DNA of 64,000 nt from Rhizophagus irregularis (GCF_026210795.1 NC_089429.1:1612001-1676000), one strand, 5' to 3'; numbered from the stretch's first letter, positions 21,460 through 33,019 are shown. A program made the numbers and translations. Notes: a model not told the origin generated them from the letters alone.

Positions 21460-22151
21460 ATGGAAGTTGAACGATTGGGAAACAAAATTCGAACTTACGA
21501 AACTGGCTTAGAGAGGCGCAGTAAAGAACAAAGACGCATCATGTGAGTTCGCCAAAAAGAAAATGAGGTCAAACATAAGAAACGAATTATATTGCGGAAA
21601 GATAAAAAGATAACAAGTCTTTCTAAAGAAGTTGAGAGTTGAGTCAACATAGATTGAGGTAAGAAAGGTAAAAGAAATGTCAAACGCCGATCAAGAAAGC
21701 ACCGGACAAAAAACTTACCGAAATCCAAGTTGATCAATTACCAATTGAAGAGATCAGGAACCATTCCTATGAAATTCCGGGACATTGCCGTTTATGGTTT
21801 GGTGAAACATATTAGCGTTAAAAAACAAGTATAAATCAGTTAAATTTAAAGAACGACGAGTTATGATAAAACGTTGAGACATAAACGTAAATTTTAATGG
21901 TCAAGTATACTCGTTCCACTCGTTCCGATGGTGTCCGTCGGACACGAAAATATCAAAACATGACAATAGGGCAATGTACTGTATTGGTTGCTTATAAAGA
22001 ACTACCTGAAGGGAAGTTAAACGACTATGATTTGTTCTTTTCGAAATAATATACAGGAAAGAAAGTGTTCTACGCTTACTTCAAAGACGAAGAAACGTTA
22101 GGAAAGCCAATCACGCTTTCGATAGAAAAGGAGGGATTTGGATCCCTGTAA
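21460..22151 (+). pseudogene. Decayed coiled-coil gene, unknown family
   Basis: The plus strand codes MEVERLGNKIRTYETGL and then a Lys/Arg/Glu-rich helix, interrupted by stops at about 21544 and 21640. Later pieces in shifted frames read IQVDQLPIEEIRNHSYEI, PGHCRLWFGETY, and finally LVAYKELPEGKLNDYDLF, KKVFYAYFKDEE, and GKPITLSIEKEGFGSL before TAA. The pieces run co-linearly and are coding-like, so this is one gene with many lesions. The family is not recognised. A GC-richer stretch GTCCGTCGGACA lies in it. Confidence 0.45.
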
Positions 22152-22311
22152 AAAATTTTATCCATGGTTTCTGTAAAAACTTCGTGAATATGATACATTT
22201 ATGGAAAAATAACTGAATTTAAGCAACTTTGATAATTTCTATGTTTGAGGCTATAAATTCCGTAATAACATGGAATAAAAAAAACAGAATAAATTTTTTA
22301 TAAAAACTATT

Positions 22312-22837
22312 TCAGGGAATATACCTGAATTAACTAATAAAATTTACGGAATGACTATTTCCGTGCCGAATAACTATTATTTATGCAGACGTTAGCACGA
22401 CATTCATATATATTTTACAATAGATCGAGGTGTCATATAGCAACTTCATTATCACAGAAAGTCCTATCTTCAAAGATTAAACTTCTTAAAATCATAATTT
22501 CTTACAAAACAAAATTAAATGAATATGGAAGTTAATAATAATGATTCATTTTCTTTAAACATTATTAATTATTCAATGATTAGGAGGTCATGTATTATAC
22601 ATTTATCCATTATATTAAAAAGTAGATCTATATTAAATCACGTATTAAAATTTTACAATACCTAAATCATTTATATTTATGGAATTCATTTAATAATAAA
22701 GTAGTTTATTTAAAAGAAAGTATATAATAATTAAATGTTTTATAACCTGTTCATATTCTAATATTATTCCACAAATTATTAAATCATTGTCTGATCGAAA
22801 TTTTAAAATTGAATCATTATTACAAACATCCGGTTAA
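22312..22837 (+). pseudogene. F-box family remnant, N-terminal to middle part
   Basis: Starts SGNIPELTNKIY, matching SGDIPELTSKII of the SKK subfamily. After a shift it reads HSYIFYNRSRCHIATSL (against HSCIFVNRLWCRIAIPL), then SSKIKLL, KTKLNEYGS, NNNDSFSLNIINYS, and near the end SNIIPQIIKSLSDRNFKIE and SLLQTSG. Order and spacing follow the intact paralogues, with stops and deletions. It lies in opposite orientation to its intact neighbours, so local inversion or independent insertion occurred. Not functional as it stands. Confidence 0.6.
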
Positions 22838-23177
22838 TGTTAAAGTAATGGCTATTTAACTAAAAAAGTGATCTCGAATTGCTAACATCTATAAAATATA
22901 AATGATCGCTCCTATAGCAATTTTACAAAGATATATATATATATATATATTTTCCATTAATAACGAAAATTCTGAAAAATTTGCAAATAAATTGAATGCT
23001 TGCATTCTTCCAATAAAGCGACATTTTTTTTAAAGATTTTTATTTATCGATAATCACGTAAATGATGTATATACTGTAACAAGAATTCTTTCTTTTTCTT
23101 CATTTTCTGGAAGTCTTGTCGAACAACTCACGTTAACTTGTTTATATTCTTGTAATTATTTTGATGGTATTTTATTT
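22838..23177. other. Spacer with (AT)n microsatellite
   Basis: An AT dinucleotide run lies at about 22929-22952. The sequence may contain further unalignable F-box debris. Confidence 0.45.
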
Positions 23178-23498
23178 CTACTTTTTTCCACGTTGCTGAC
23201 AATCAGACTTCGTGATTTCGTAATTGCCGTTGGATTTACGTTCAATTAATTCTATCCTTTTATCCATCCTTTTATTCATGTCTTCCGATGATTCTTTTCT
23301 CAATTTTGAAATCACATCCACTACCTCCTCCGGAGTCGAATTTTCATACAATTTCGTGGCGAGATTACCAGCATTTCTTCGTCCAACCACTTCTCTCTTG
23401 CTAAGTAATAGTTTCGATCACTTATTGGCTTAAACTCATTTTGTACCTTGTTCTTCCGTGCTTCCTGATGTGGATTCAGGGACAGAAACCTGAGGCTG
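23178..23498 (-). pseudogene. Frameshifted 3' exon of an unknown gene
   Basis: Minus strand, in three successive frames: QPQVSVPESTSGSTEEQGT, then EFKPISDRNYYLAREKWL, then VVGRRNAGNLATKLYENS, TPEEVVDVISKLRKESSED and a Lys/Arg-rich end QQRGKK before TAA. Two small indels separate the frames. No ATG starts the longest frame; its apparent start is GTG. The composition is typical of a hydrophilic, helical C-terminus. Family not recognised. Confidence 0.5.
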
Positions 23499-23950
23499 TA
23501 TCCGTTAGAATGAAATCAATAATTGATTATAAACAGCAAAAGAACAAAGCGCATTTAGAGAACATTGAAATTGCTAAAGTGGTAGGAATCCTATTTTTTT
23601 TAAAAAAATAGATTGACCAATTATTGGCGTCAATATATTGAATCGATAGTTAGTTTAATCCTTTGTGATTTCTTTTCTAGCCCTAAATTAAGGTACTCAA
23701 GAAAATAACCATTTTTGCTAAACTCTATAACCTGCAGCAGGAAAATTCTTTAAGACAGTTTTATAAATTTATAATTTAATTTCAAACTGAACTTTACTTT
23801 TAAAAAATGTAAGCAAATTTAATAACTTAGTTAAAATTTTATCATAAATATTTATAAAATTTATTTAATATACCAATATACAAATTTAAAAATAACTAAA
23901 TGTATCAATTACAACTCTAAAAACAAAAACCCTTCATGCTATATATATAT
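23499..23950. other. Spacer, 3' flank of F-box gene
   Basis: No coding signal. Confidence 0.6.
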
Positions 23951-25579
23951 TTACTTCTCATTTACAAAATCATAAATATCTATAAGCAAATCGTTATAAT
24001 TTTGAATTTTAATATTATGTAATTGAAACTCCTTTACTTCATCTTCTAAAGAAAACAAATTCTTCTTTTTTTCATCACCGAAACTTTCTTCCATAGCTAA
24101 ATACATAACCCTTTTTTCTTTCATAACATATTCTTTTATATAAGGTAAAATATCCTCACTTTCATTATAAATCTTATTTTTAATTAATAATTTTTTAATA
24201 AAAATATTCTGAGAATTCTTAAAAAATATTCCCAAATCATTTGTATTAATCTTGAAAGCTAAATTTAAATATTCTAATTTATGAGGTAGAATTTGACCTA
24301 GATTTTGCAATATAATTGAACTAAGTTCAGTATCATGATCTAATTGATATATATAAAATTCATGGAGATCAATGGAAATAAAATTAAGATTTTGTCCAAC
24401 ATCTTCAATTAAATCAAATGTTGGCCAAAGTTCTTTTTTATCAAATTCAAATAATTCAAAAAACTTAATCCTTGTACAATAACGTTTAATTACTTCCAAT
24501 AATTGTTGTTTTGATGCATGACTTCTTGATCTAAGGCCAAAATATTCTATATAATCACCAGATTTTTGTAATAATGATTCCAATGATTTAATATCTAATA
24601 TTTCATTTATAAATAAAGATTTTAATTTAAATGGTTTAGATAAATTAATAATTTGCTCAATAATAACAGAATTTAAAGAATAACAATCTAAAATATGAAC
24701 AGATTCTAAAACATTTAGTTGTTCAAACACTTCCTTAAAATCAACCATACTATTAAACCGAATTCCATAAAATATAATAGTTTTTAAGGTATTTAAACAA
24801 TAAGAATCCTTTAAATAATTTAAAGTATATTCAAAATGATATTCAAAAGAAATTTTTTTAAGATTTTGTTGTGATTTAATAATTTGTGATAAATTCTTTT
24901 CAACTTGCTCATCTTCATCCATTGAAGCTAAAATATGAAGTGATGAAATTGAATTGCAATTATAATAAAATCTTTCTAAAAATTCCATATTCTCCATTCT
25001 TTCACTAAAATGAAGAATTAAATTTTTAACATTATTAATAAAATTTGGATTTTTTAAAATTAATTCAAAAGTAGAATTAAAACATTTATCCCCAATAACA
25101 CTTAAAGTTATAGGAACTTCAACTTCAAAAGTATGTAAACTAATTCCATTTTCAATAAATATTTTGATTAATAACATAAAAATAAATTTTGTTGATTCCA
25201 TTATATTAACAGATATTTTAGTTTTAATCCACTTTTTGACAGAATAAACAAATGTATAAGTATCCAAACATTTAATAAAACTGGAATAATTAAATAATGT
25301 ATTCAAAGAAAATGTTTCATTATTAATTCCAAATTCATTTAATCTTGTTTTATCATCTTCATTTAATTTGTATAAGGAAGGTTCAAGAATATTTTGATTT
25401 TTAGGAAGTTTTAATTTCTTTGAAAATGGGTCTTCCCATAATAATGGAATTGCTATACGACACCATAATCTATTGACAAAAATACATGAATGTAATGCTA
25501 AATGGTCATACTGTAAATATTGTATGATTTTACTTGTTAATTCTGGCATATTTCCTGAAAATATTTTTGAACACGCCAT
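23951..25579 (-). CDS. F-box-like protein (SKK subfamily)
   Basis: 542 residues, intronless. N-terminus MPELTSKIIQYLQYDHLALH with NRLWCRIAIPLLWEDPFSKK, nearly the same as the 18084 gene, so the pair arose by duplication. Downstream leucine-rich stretches include FEQLNVLESVHILDC, LLQKSGDYIEYFGL and LGQILPHKLEYLNLAF. The C-terminus contains IKEYVMKEKRVMYLAMEE. The middle (residues about 120-230) is the most diverged part between the two copies, which suggests that substrate-facing repeats vary while the F-box stays constant. The start is set by MACSK and the CCCC-T8 leader 28 bases upstream. Probable SCF adaptor by family. Confidence 0.85.
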   Translation of the reverse strand: MACSKIFSGNMPELTSKIIQYLQYDHLALHSCIFVNRLWCRIAIPLLWEDPFSKKLKLPKNQNILEPSLYKLNEDDKTRLNEFGINNETFSLNTLFNYSSFIKCLDTYTFVYSVKKWIKTKISVNIMESTKFIFMLLIKIFIENGISLHTFEVEVPITLSVIGDKCFNSTFELILKNPNFINNVKNLILHFSERMENMEFLERFYYNCNSISSLHILASMDEDEQVEKNLSQIIKSQQNLKKISFEYHFEYTLNYLKDSYCLNTLKTIIFYGIRFNSMVDFKEVFEQLNVLESVHILDCYSLNSVIIEQIINLSKPFKLKSLFINEILDIKSLESLLQKSGDYIEYFGLRSRSHASKQQLLEVIKRYCTRIKFFELFEFDKKELWPTFDLIEDVGQNLNFISIDLHEFYIYQLDHDTELSSIILQNLGQILPHKLEYLNLAFKINTNDLGIFFKNSQNIFIKKLLIKNKIYNESEDILPYIKEYVMKEKRVMYLAMEESFGDEKKKNLFSLEDEVKEFQLHNIKIQNYNDLLIDIYDFVNEK

Positions 25580-26509
25580 AATGATAGACGGAAGAGAGAA
25601 AAAAAAGGGGTATTCGTTTTAGATTAGCAAATTAGGTCAAATTTAATTAGTGATCGGCATGTGTGTGACAATACAGCCTGATTAGCACAATTACAAAATT
25701 GATCAGGTGATCAACTTGCGTAAGCTTATGACATATTTTTTGTTATTTTATTACAGTCGTTACATCTAATAAATTAAATATGTTAAGTTTTTTTTTCCCG
25801 TTCGATATTGTTTGTGATTTGATAAATGAAATGTATGGTCTTGTCTTTTACTAATCTTGAAAATTATTTCCTTTTTTTATCATGGACATTGATTCTTTCT
25901 AACGTAATTCAAGGTTTGTAGAATAAAAGAAATATAAATTTTATTAGAAATATTGTTATATTAAAGCCTGCAACAGATAATTTTTTAAAAAAATCATTGT
26001 AAGATTTTAATTATCTTAACCATTAAAAGTTTTTTTACCCGCTACATGTATATATATTTTAATTGTTATTAATCATATGTAAACAAATATCAAAAATTAT
26101 TATTAAAACGCAAAATAAGTTTATTGCTTTAAGAAAACGTATTTAGAAGTCAAAATAAATTTATTATATTTTATACATTAGCGATTCTCAAATTTATATT
26201 AATATTTCTATAAATTCATAATACTTAATGATCTATAACGAATCTAATTTAAATATTAATTGTCAGTCACAAAATCATTAATTAATTATTTGTTCTGATT
26301 GTTCAGCAACATATTCATAATTTTCGCTACATTGTGAGCAAATTCAATTGTGATAAAATTCCTAAATAAAATTTTAGAAAAATTTATTACTACTTTGTTA
26401 ATTTACCACAAGCAAAAAGTATATATAAAGCTTATATAAAAATAATGACATACATTACTTATTATTTATCTCATCAGGAGATTAAATTATGTGTATATTA
26501 ATGTAGATT
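25580..26509. other. Upstream spacer of F-box gene
   Basis: Pyrimidine leader at 25598-25610 (read on the minus strand), then AT-rich sequence with no gene. Confidence 0.55.
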
Positions 26510-26965
26510 TATCAAATATGGGTAATCCCGAAAATTTACACCTTGAAAAAACTCGTAAATACGCGATATTGTTTAATTTACACTTAAAATATAGTATTTG
26601 ATAATTCGTGTCTAAAATAATTGCATAGATTTTTTATAAACAGATAGTTTCAAAAATCTATATTCTGAAAAATTGTATAAATACATAATTTTGAGTATTC
26701 TATATATAAAATCACAGTCTAAAATATTTCAACAAATTTCCATCTAAAAAAAATTGTGTAAATTTACATAAACAAGTAGTTTCGGATATTCACATGCTAA
26801 AAAATTGTACAAACATATGATTTTAAGCAATCCATACATAAATACAACAATTCGAAATATTTTGATAAATTTGTGTTTAAAAAAGTAGTGTGGATTTATA
26901 TAAATAGATAGTTACACCATTTTATGATATAAAAAAATATGTAAATATGCAATTTTGCGTAACTT
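26510..26965. repeat. Degenerate ~132-bp tandem repeat
   Basis: Landmarks recur at constant spacing: GATAGTTTCA at 26643, AGTAGTTTCG at 26775 and GATAGTTACA at 26907 (132 apart each). Each is followed by a variant of a C-T-AAAAA-TTGTA-AAA motif. Three to four units are visible, diverged, AT-rich and non-coding. Confidence 0.55.
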
Positions 26966-27028
26966 ACTCAAAAAGTATGATTTTTAAGATAAATATAAAA
27001 TATAATACTGTAAATTATAAAAAAAGTT

Positions 27029-27140
27029 AAATAGCATAGTGGTTAAGTTGCGAGATATGATATATAATAAAATAACTCAAGGTAATCAGTTCGATTCCTA
27101 AGGTAAGCAAAAAATAAATAAATAAATAAATATAAAAAAA
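27029..27140 (+). repeat. tRNA-like SINE candidate
   Basis: TAGCATAGTGG (27032-27042) fits the tRNA A box and GTTCGATTCC (27089-27098) fits the B box, about 47 bases apart. A short (AAAT)n tail with an A-rich end follows at about 27108-27140. The T-arm and acceptor stems do not pair well, so this is not a working tRNA gene. The layout is that of a tRNA-derived SINE. Confidence 0.4.
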
Positions 27141-28584
27141 TTATGCCGAGTAAATAAAAATATTAAGGAAAGAAATAACAAATGAAGGAAAGGAGAGAGG
27201 TGAGAGAGAAATAAAGGGAACAAGAAGAAAAAGAAAGGAAGAGAAGAATTTTATCGTGTATTCCCTTATATTTAAAAATACAAAAATTTTTTATTAAATT
27301 AATATAGGAATTCTCATTATTAAGAATATTTGTGATTTTACATGCCCGTATACCCACGTAGGTGTCGTGAATTTGCGTGATTTTTTACATACGTGTAATT
27401 TTGCAAATCTACACCCTTTTTAAACTCCTGATGCTAATAATAATTATCCTTCCCTATCACCACATCAAGTAAAGGAATAATATTATAAAATGTATATATG
27501 TATATTCAATTCAGATAAATTATTCTTTCTAGGCATTGCAATTATGTTAAAACTGGAAAAAATGCATCATCAAAAAATTTTGCCACTTCTTCAGAAAGTG
27601 TTGGAACACAAAATGCATATTTTTTGGAAATGCATTTAACATATTTGGAAAAAAGTCAGATAATAATTTTGATGTTATACTATAAAAATCAAAGTAGTCA
27701 ATTAAATAGTACTAAAAATTGGGATTGTATGAATATTTGAAGATGCAATAAATACATAAAATAAAGCTTACTTGGCAGTATAATTTCCCTGATTTCAATA
27801 TGTTTCTATTTTCTCCATTATTGTAATCCAGTTCATCCAGTTCAAACTTTCTTCTGAACTATCTCTATTGACACAAATAACTGATGCTTCATGAAGATCA
27901 ATCATTAATTCTGTTTTGAAATTTTGTTTTTTTTCTTGAATCTGAATGAGGTTAAGGAATTAGTGAGGCCTCAATTAATACTAGAATTTCCATTAAAAAT
28001 TAGGATATTCAAATATTTATTTATTTGTAAATCATGCAAAATTAGATATTTGAACATGTTGAATTTAAAAATTTTTGAATATCTGAATCTTATTATGACT
28101 TTCAAATGGAAGCTCATACATTTTTAAGGTTAAGTTGTACATATACCTCATTGAACTTCATCTTTTGACACTTATATTTAATAAATCCAATAATATTTAC
28201 CTCTCTATACTTTGTTTCAATCATTATTACTTTATCTTCAGATCCGCTAGTACCAACAAAACTTCATATTTGAATTCATTTCCACAAACTTCATCTTTGC
28301 CATGTGGAAGTGGAAACTATTAATAGAAAGGATAGTTAATTATATATTCATTAAGTAGTAAATCTCAATATATAACAAAGCTGAGTTTTTTTACAATAAC
28401 AGATTCCTTCAGAATCAGTAGTTCTTATTCAAAGAAACTTTATTAGATTGATTTAATGGCAAAAACTCATACAGTATGGAAGAACGAACAATCTATCCAA
28501 ATGGTTTAGATGGTCATATTTGGGATCATCCTTGTAGGCAATTTCATACAATGTGGCAAGAACATCATTCTTGAAATCACCTTT
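27141..28584. other. Spacer, no clear gene
   Basis: A purine-rich (GAGA/AGGA) stretch lies at 27170-27245. Around 27540-27745 the plus strand has a short open, coding-like stretch (NYVKTGKNASSKNFATSS) without recognisable domain. Nothing else is supported. Confidence 0.45.
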
Positions 28585-28860
28585 GAGTCAGCGATTTTTG
28601 GAAAAAATGACAAGTCAGTAATTTTTAGTAATAACTTTATGGAAAAAATGACAATTTAGTAATTTTTGGGGAAAATGATAAATTAGAATAATAATTTTGG
28701 GAAGGAAATGTCAAGTCAATCAAGTTAATAACTTTGGAACAAAATGTAGTAACTTTTGAAACAAAATGATGAGTCAGTGTCTTTTTGGCAAGTCAGTAAT
28801 TTTTGGAAAAATATGACAAGTTAATAATTTTTGGAAAAAAGAAGTGAACAAAATAGTTTA
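28585..28860. repeat. Degenerate minisatellite, ~27-bp unit
   Basis: Variants of GTCAGTAATTTTTGGAAAA followed by ATGACAA repeat about eight to nine times with indels. Some units keep TTTTTGGAAAAA-ATGACA almost intact. AT-rich and non-coding. Confidence 0.6.
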
Positions 28861-29190
28861 TTTTTGTGATTTTTTAAACTCATAAATGTCATCAAATACA
28901 TCAAGAATTCTCATCAACACAATTACACAATTGTAGTAAATATAGTACAAATTATGAGTTGTATCATGTCTAACTAATTTAATTATTGGATATAATTATG
29001 TGATTTTTGGATATATACTCCCCGTTATGTTAAATTTTTCGTAGATCAAATTAATCTAGTGCGGGCTGAGCTTAATAGCAACATCACGTGATATTACCAC
29101 GTATTGAAATTTATTCCTCGCTCTTAACAACTGGTATTAAGAATATAAAAAAATCGATAAATAAATAAATATATATACATACTGTATATT
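28861..29190. other. Spacer, no gene seen
   Basis: Contains ATCACGTGAT near 29090. Confidence 0.6.
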
Positions 29191-29327
29191 GGGGGTCTTC
29201 ACAAAAACGTGATTGAGATTGAGATTGAGATTTCATATAGAATTTTCAATCTTAATATGTTAGTAAGATTGAAATTCTATACTAAATTTCAATCTCAATC
29301 TCAATCACGTTTTTTGTGAAGACCCCC
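29191..29327. mobile_element. 137-bp fold-back MITE
   Basis: GGGGGTCTTCACAAAA starts it and the exact inverse TTTTGTGAAGACCCCC ends it, with only small indels along the arms. The arms continue through ACGTGATTGAGATTGAGATT and meet near 29255-29270, so nearly the whole element is one hairpin. ATT flanks both ends (29188-29190 and 29328-29330), a possible 3-bp duplication. The high arm identity points to recent activity or strong structural constraint. A hairpin transcript could feed small-RNA production; that is speculation. Confidence 0.65.
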
Positions 29328-30901
29328 ATTATAATATTGTTATTTAACAGGGACTTGATTGACTTGATTAGCGAGACCTGATAATAAATTTGATAGAATG
29401 ATTGATTTATTTTTTTTTTATTTTTATTTGTGATAAATGACAATAAATATGCTTACTATATAAAATATTATACCATAAAAGTTTTATTTAATACAACAAT
29501 TGACAATAGATATCTTAATAAAGAAGTTTTTTTCTATGGAAAAAATGGATTTTTTATTATGAGATGAGTCAAATTTTATAACGTTAACAGATTGTATATT
29601 ATTTTGATAATGGATTGATTACATTAACTATATCATATATGATATATATATTAAGTAATATAATATTAGGCACATTTAATTTAATTACCATGTCAAATTT
29701 TATCAAAATATTTTATTTACATCGGTCAAATGTTGCACTAGTACTTGTTTTAAGTGTAATAAATATCATAATCAACTTCCGGCATCACGTTCAGATTATC
29801 TGCGTCACGTTTAAATGAATATTGTGGTTCTGAACGTTAATAATGAATTAAACAATTCGTCTTAATAATTAATATTAATATTAATAACAAAAGAAAAAAA
29901 ATATATTTTTTTTTAAAAAAAATGGAAATTAACAGTAAATATTTTAATCATATGTTTCCAGATTTTTTGTTTGTGAATTTGTTTATAAGATTATTTTATA
30001 CTTTTTCTCTAATAAGTGTTCATATTGGAAATTTCTTCTATAATATTGCGTATTTCAAACTATTTCACTATTATATTTTTTCAATGAAGGTGAAGTATTG
30101 CCATGTTTTACTAAATTACGTATACTTTTTTAAATAAAATAATATCGATGATTATTTCGAACCGCAGTCATCCGTAAAATTGTGTAAAGGAATCTTAACT
30201 TAATTTAGATATAGACATAAGTAAACAATACAAACGCCAACATAAGCAATATGCTAGTAAAAGTGAACTGGTATCCAATTAGTAAGTAAACATATATAAA
30301 AAGAGTTTAGCATATCTGATATGATTAATCTATGTCAGCAGGGCAGTGTCAGGGCAGTAAATATTTTATATTATTTATAATGTACATTTATTTTGAATTT
30401 TTAAATTAGTTTCCAATCTAGGCTTTTGGTGCCTGCGTTATGTTTTTCAAGGTTCGACCCACGTTTCCAGACCTGCATCACGTTTAATCTACGCTTCCGA
30501 GTCTAGCGTTGCGTCAAACAATCCCATGCTAATTCCAGTTTTTTAAGTTTGATCCCGGGTATTCTGGATCTGTTGCGTTTAATATTACTTTAAAAGATTC
30601 CATCTTAATAGTTAATATTAAAATTAGTAAAAAAAAATAGAAAATCTTTATCGTAAAGAAATTATTTATTTTTAAATTTTAGTTGGTTTAGAGTTTAATC
30701 TTGTCAGTTTTCTTTTCCCGTGACTCAAATTCTGATTCGAGTACGAGCTTTAGTAGTTATATCATGTATTAAATTTTTATATCCTTAAATATAATGTAAA
30801 TATATTCAAAGTCAAGAATGAGTAAAAGTAATAAAAAAATAGCTTGATTTTCAAATTAATATATATCATCTAATTTAAATATACATTGATATTCCTATAA
30901 T
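29328..30901. other. Spacer with GC-richer patch
   Basis: No gene. Around 29770-29815 and 30420-30590 there are repeated CATCACGTT and GCGTCA/TGCGTT words, perhaps decayed copies of one repeat. Confidence 0.5.
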
Positions 30902-32559
30902 TTAAGTAATCCTTTTCTTAACTTGAAATATTTCATAATCAACAATATCAAAATAATTTCTTGGAATATTAATATCGGTGTAAGAATTTGGATAAGAACT
31001 CCATTGTCCATCTGTTTTCATACATAGATCATGACTATCTTCATAACTTGTATATGCTCCAAATATTGGTCCCCAATTTGGATCACTTATTACAGTACTA
31101 TTAATGTTAATTGGTCTACTAATTATACCTGATTCAACATTTCTATTATCATTAAATGAAAATAAAAAACTATCTGGAGTACTATAACGGCCTCGTCCAC
31201 TCCAATCAAGGGGATTATATCCTCCAATTATTTGATTATCCCAATCAATGGGAATATTATATCCATATATTTGATCACTCCTACTTTGATTTGGATTTTT
31301 AATTTTTATAACTGTAATGGTTGCTCCTTTGTTGTCGCATTTATTATGAAATGATTTAGGATCAAAACCATCCCGACTACCACGTAAAATAAGATTAAAA
31401 TCATATGATATATTATTATTATACTTGTAATTATCTTTTCTTTCAATCCAATTAATCCAATTTGCAAAAAGTGCAACATGTTCTTTATTAATAAATAAAG
31501 AATCAACTGTGACTGTGTTAATTAATGAAGACTTAATATTCTTTTTTGAACGTCTTTTCGTATAATTATTGAATGATGGTTTAAATCCAGGAACCATATG
31601 AAATTTTAAAATATCTTCTCGTAATTCCTTAGATAAAATTTGTTCATAAGGTCTAACTTTATTAAAATAATCTTCTGAAGATATATCATAAAATCTAATT
31701 AATGGCATAAAATTATGAAGGATTCTTTCAAAAATATTAAATTTTTCTCGATTCCATTTCGAAACGTGTTCATCAAGAATTTTGTCTTTCGCTAATCCCC
31801 ATTTAATCAAATTTTCCCAAATTTCAATTTCATCTAAAATTAAATCATCTTGTTTCAAGATAATCTCCAATAGAGGAGCAGGTAAATTAACAAACTTAAC
31901 AGAATTAAATAAAATATTAGGTTTTGAATAGATATTTTGCAAACATAATCTTTGTATATTATTAAAGATTTTATAAGAATAAACCATTTGAAGAATTTTA
32001 ATCGGATCATTTTGTAAGAAATTTTGATGATGATCAATAAGGAAATCTTCGGCAAGTTCAATTAATTGATTCAATTTTAAATCGTCAAAAGCGGTCATCA
32101 TGTTTAAAATCTCAACACCAGTATTATTTGTCATATCAACATGTCCAGTATAAAAATACCTATATTTATATTTTGAATAATAGAAAAAAAATAAAAAATA
32201 TTAAATTAATATAAAAGTTATGTAACTATATAATCCTATTAATATAATGAAATAATATATAATTACTTGATAATAACATCGAAAGCTTGAGGAGTAATAT
32301 TTGGCTTATTAATTACATATTTACCATCCTTTTTAATAGTATCTTTTGTAGAAAGGATCGAATTAAAATAGTCGGACCTACAACATAGAAAACCAGAATG
32401 CGCATGAAATTCCTTAGTATCCGATTCTTTCCCGACATGAATGATGACATCATAATTAGTTTCAGTTTTAAGCAACTTTTCAAGCGCTTTTAAAACTTCA
32501 GATTCAAATTTATATGGCATATTTATTTTTAAAACTTCAGATTCAAATTCACATGACAT
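30902..32559 (-). CDS. BTB-BACK-TLDc domain protein
   Basis: Two exons, 32559-32267 and 32159-30902, encode 516 residues; the intron is phase 2 (K|YFYTG). The BTB domain (about 15-115) has DVIIHVGKES, FHAHSGFLCCRSDYF and YFYTGHVD. A BACK helix region follows (about 150-230, with LPAPLLEIILKQDDL and EIEIWENLIKWGL). A TLDc domain (about 310-516) shows LRGSRDGF, IIGGYNPLDW and DSFLFSF. BTB-BACK proteins usually dimerise and bind Cullin-3; TLDc domains are linked to oxidative-stress resistance and V-ATPase regulation. The substrate is unknown. ATGs at 32559 and 32520 sit in a 39-base tandem duplication (FESEVLKI / FESEVLKA), so the second ATG may be the ancestral start. The IIGGYN loop is preceded by a near-copy YGYNIPIDW. 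Confidence 0.85.
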
Positions 32560-33019
32560 ATTTATTGTATTTATTGAACAGGTATAAAATAAGATAGGAA
32601 AAAGCACAGCAAAATCAATTTTAAAATGATTTTTTTAACGTAAGAAACAAAATAGGGAGCGAACGTTAAAAGAATGAAAATAGTAATGTACCGTACATTT
32701 ATATAGAATCTACTAATGGCTCCCAAATAAGAAAGAAAGAAGAAATATATTAAAAAATGGGTTTTTATTTTTTCTTTTTTCGAATGTCTAATAGTATCAA
32801 ATGTTATCCTAAATTTCCCAAATAAGAAAAAATGACTATTAATATGATCATTATTTTTATTAGCTTGAAGATAAGATTGCCGAAAAGCCCGTGTAATGTA
32901 TCTAGCTTTAATCATAGGATTATTTTAATAAATTTGTTGATCGTGCTAACCATGAAATTCAATATATGGTTAGTTTGATGCCCAAATATAGCTTAAACTT
33001 TTCCAGCATTTTTATATTT
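32560..33019. other. Upstream spacer of BTB gene
   Basis: No gene; a minus-strand frame at 32571-32915 is hydrophobic-biased chance coding. Confidence 0.5.

Noticed and set aside
27029-27110. Functional tRNA gene
   Set aside because: A and B boxes are present, but acceptor and T stems do not pair.
26510-28860. CRISPR-like array
   Set aside because: Units are degenerate with no constant repeat/unique spacer alternation, and the sequence is eukaryotic.
31306-32061. Two minus-strand frames inside the BTB-TLDc gene
   Set aside because: Out of frame with BACK and TLDc motifs, hydrophobic low-complexity shadows.
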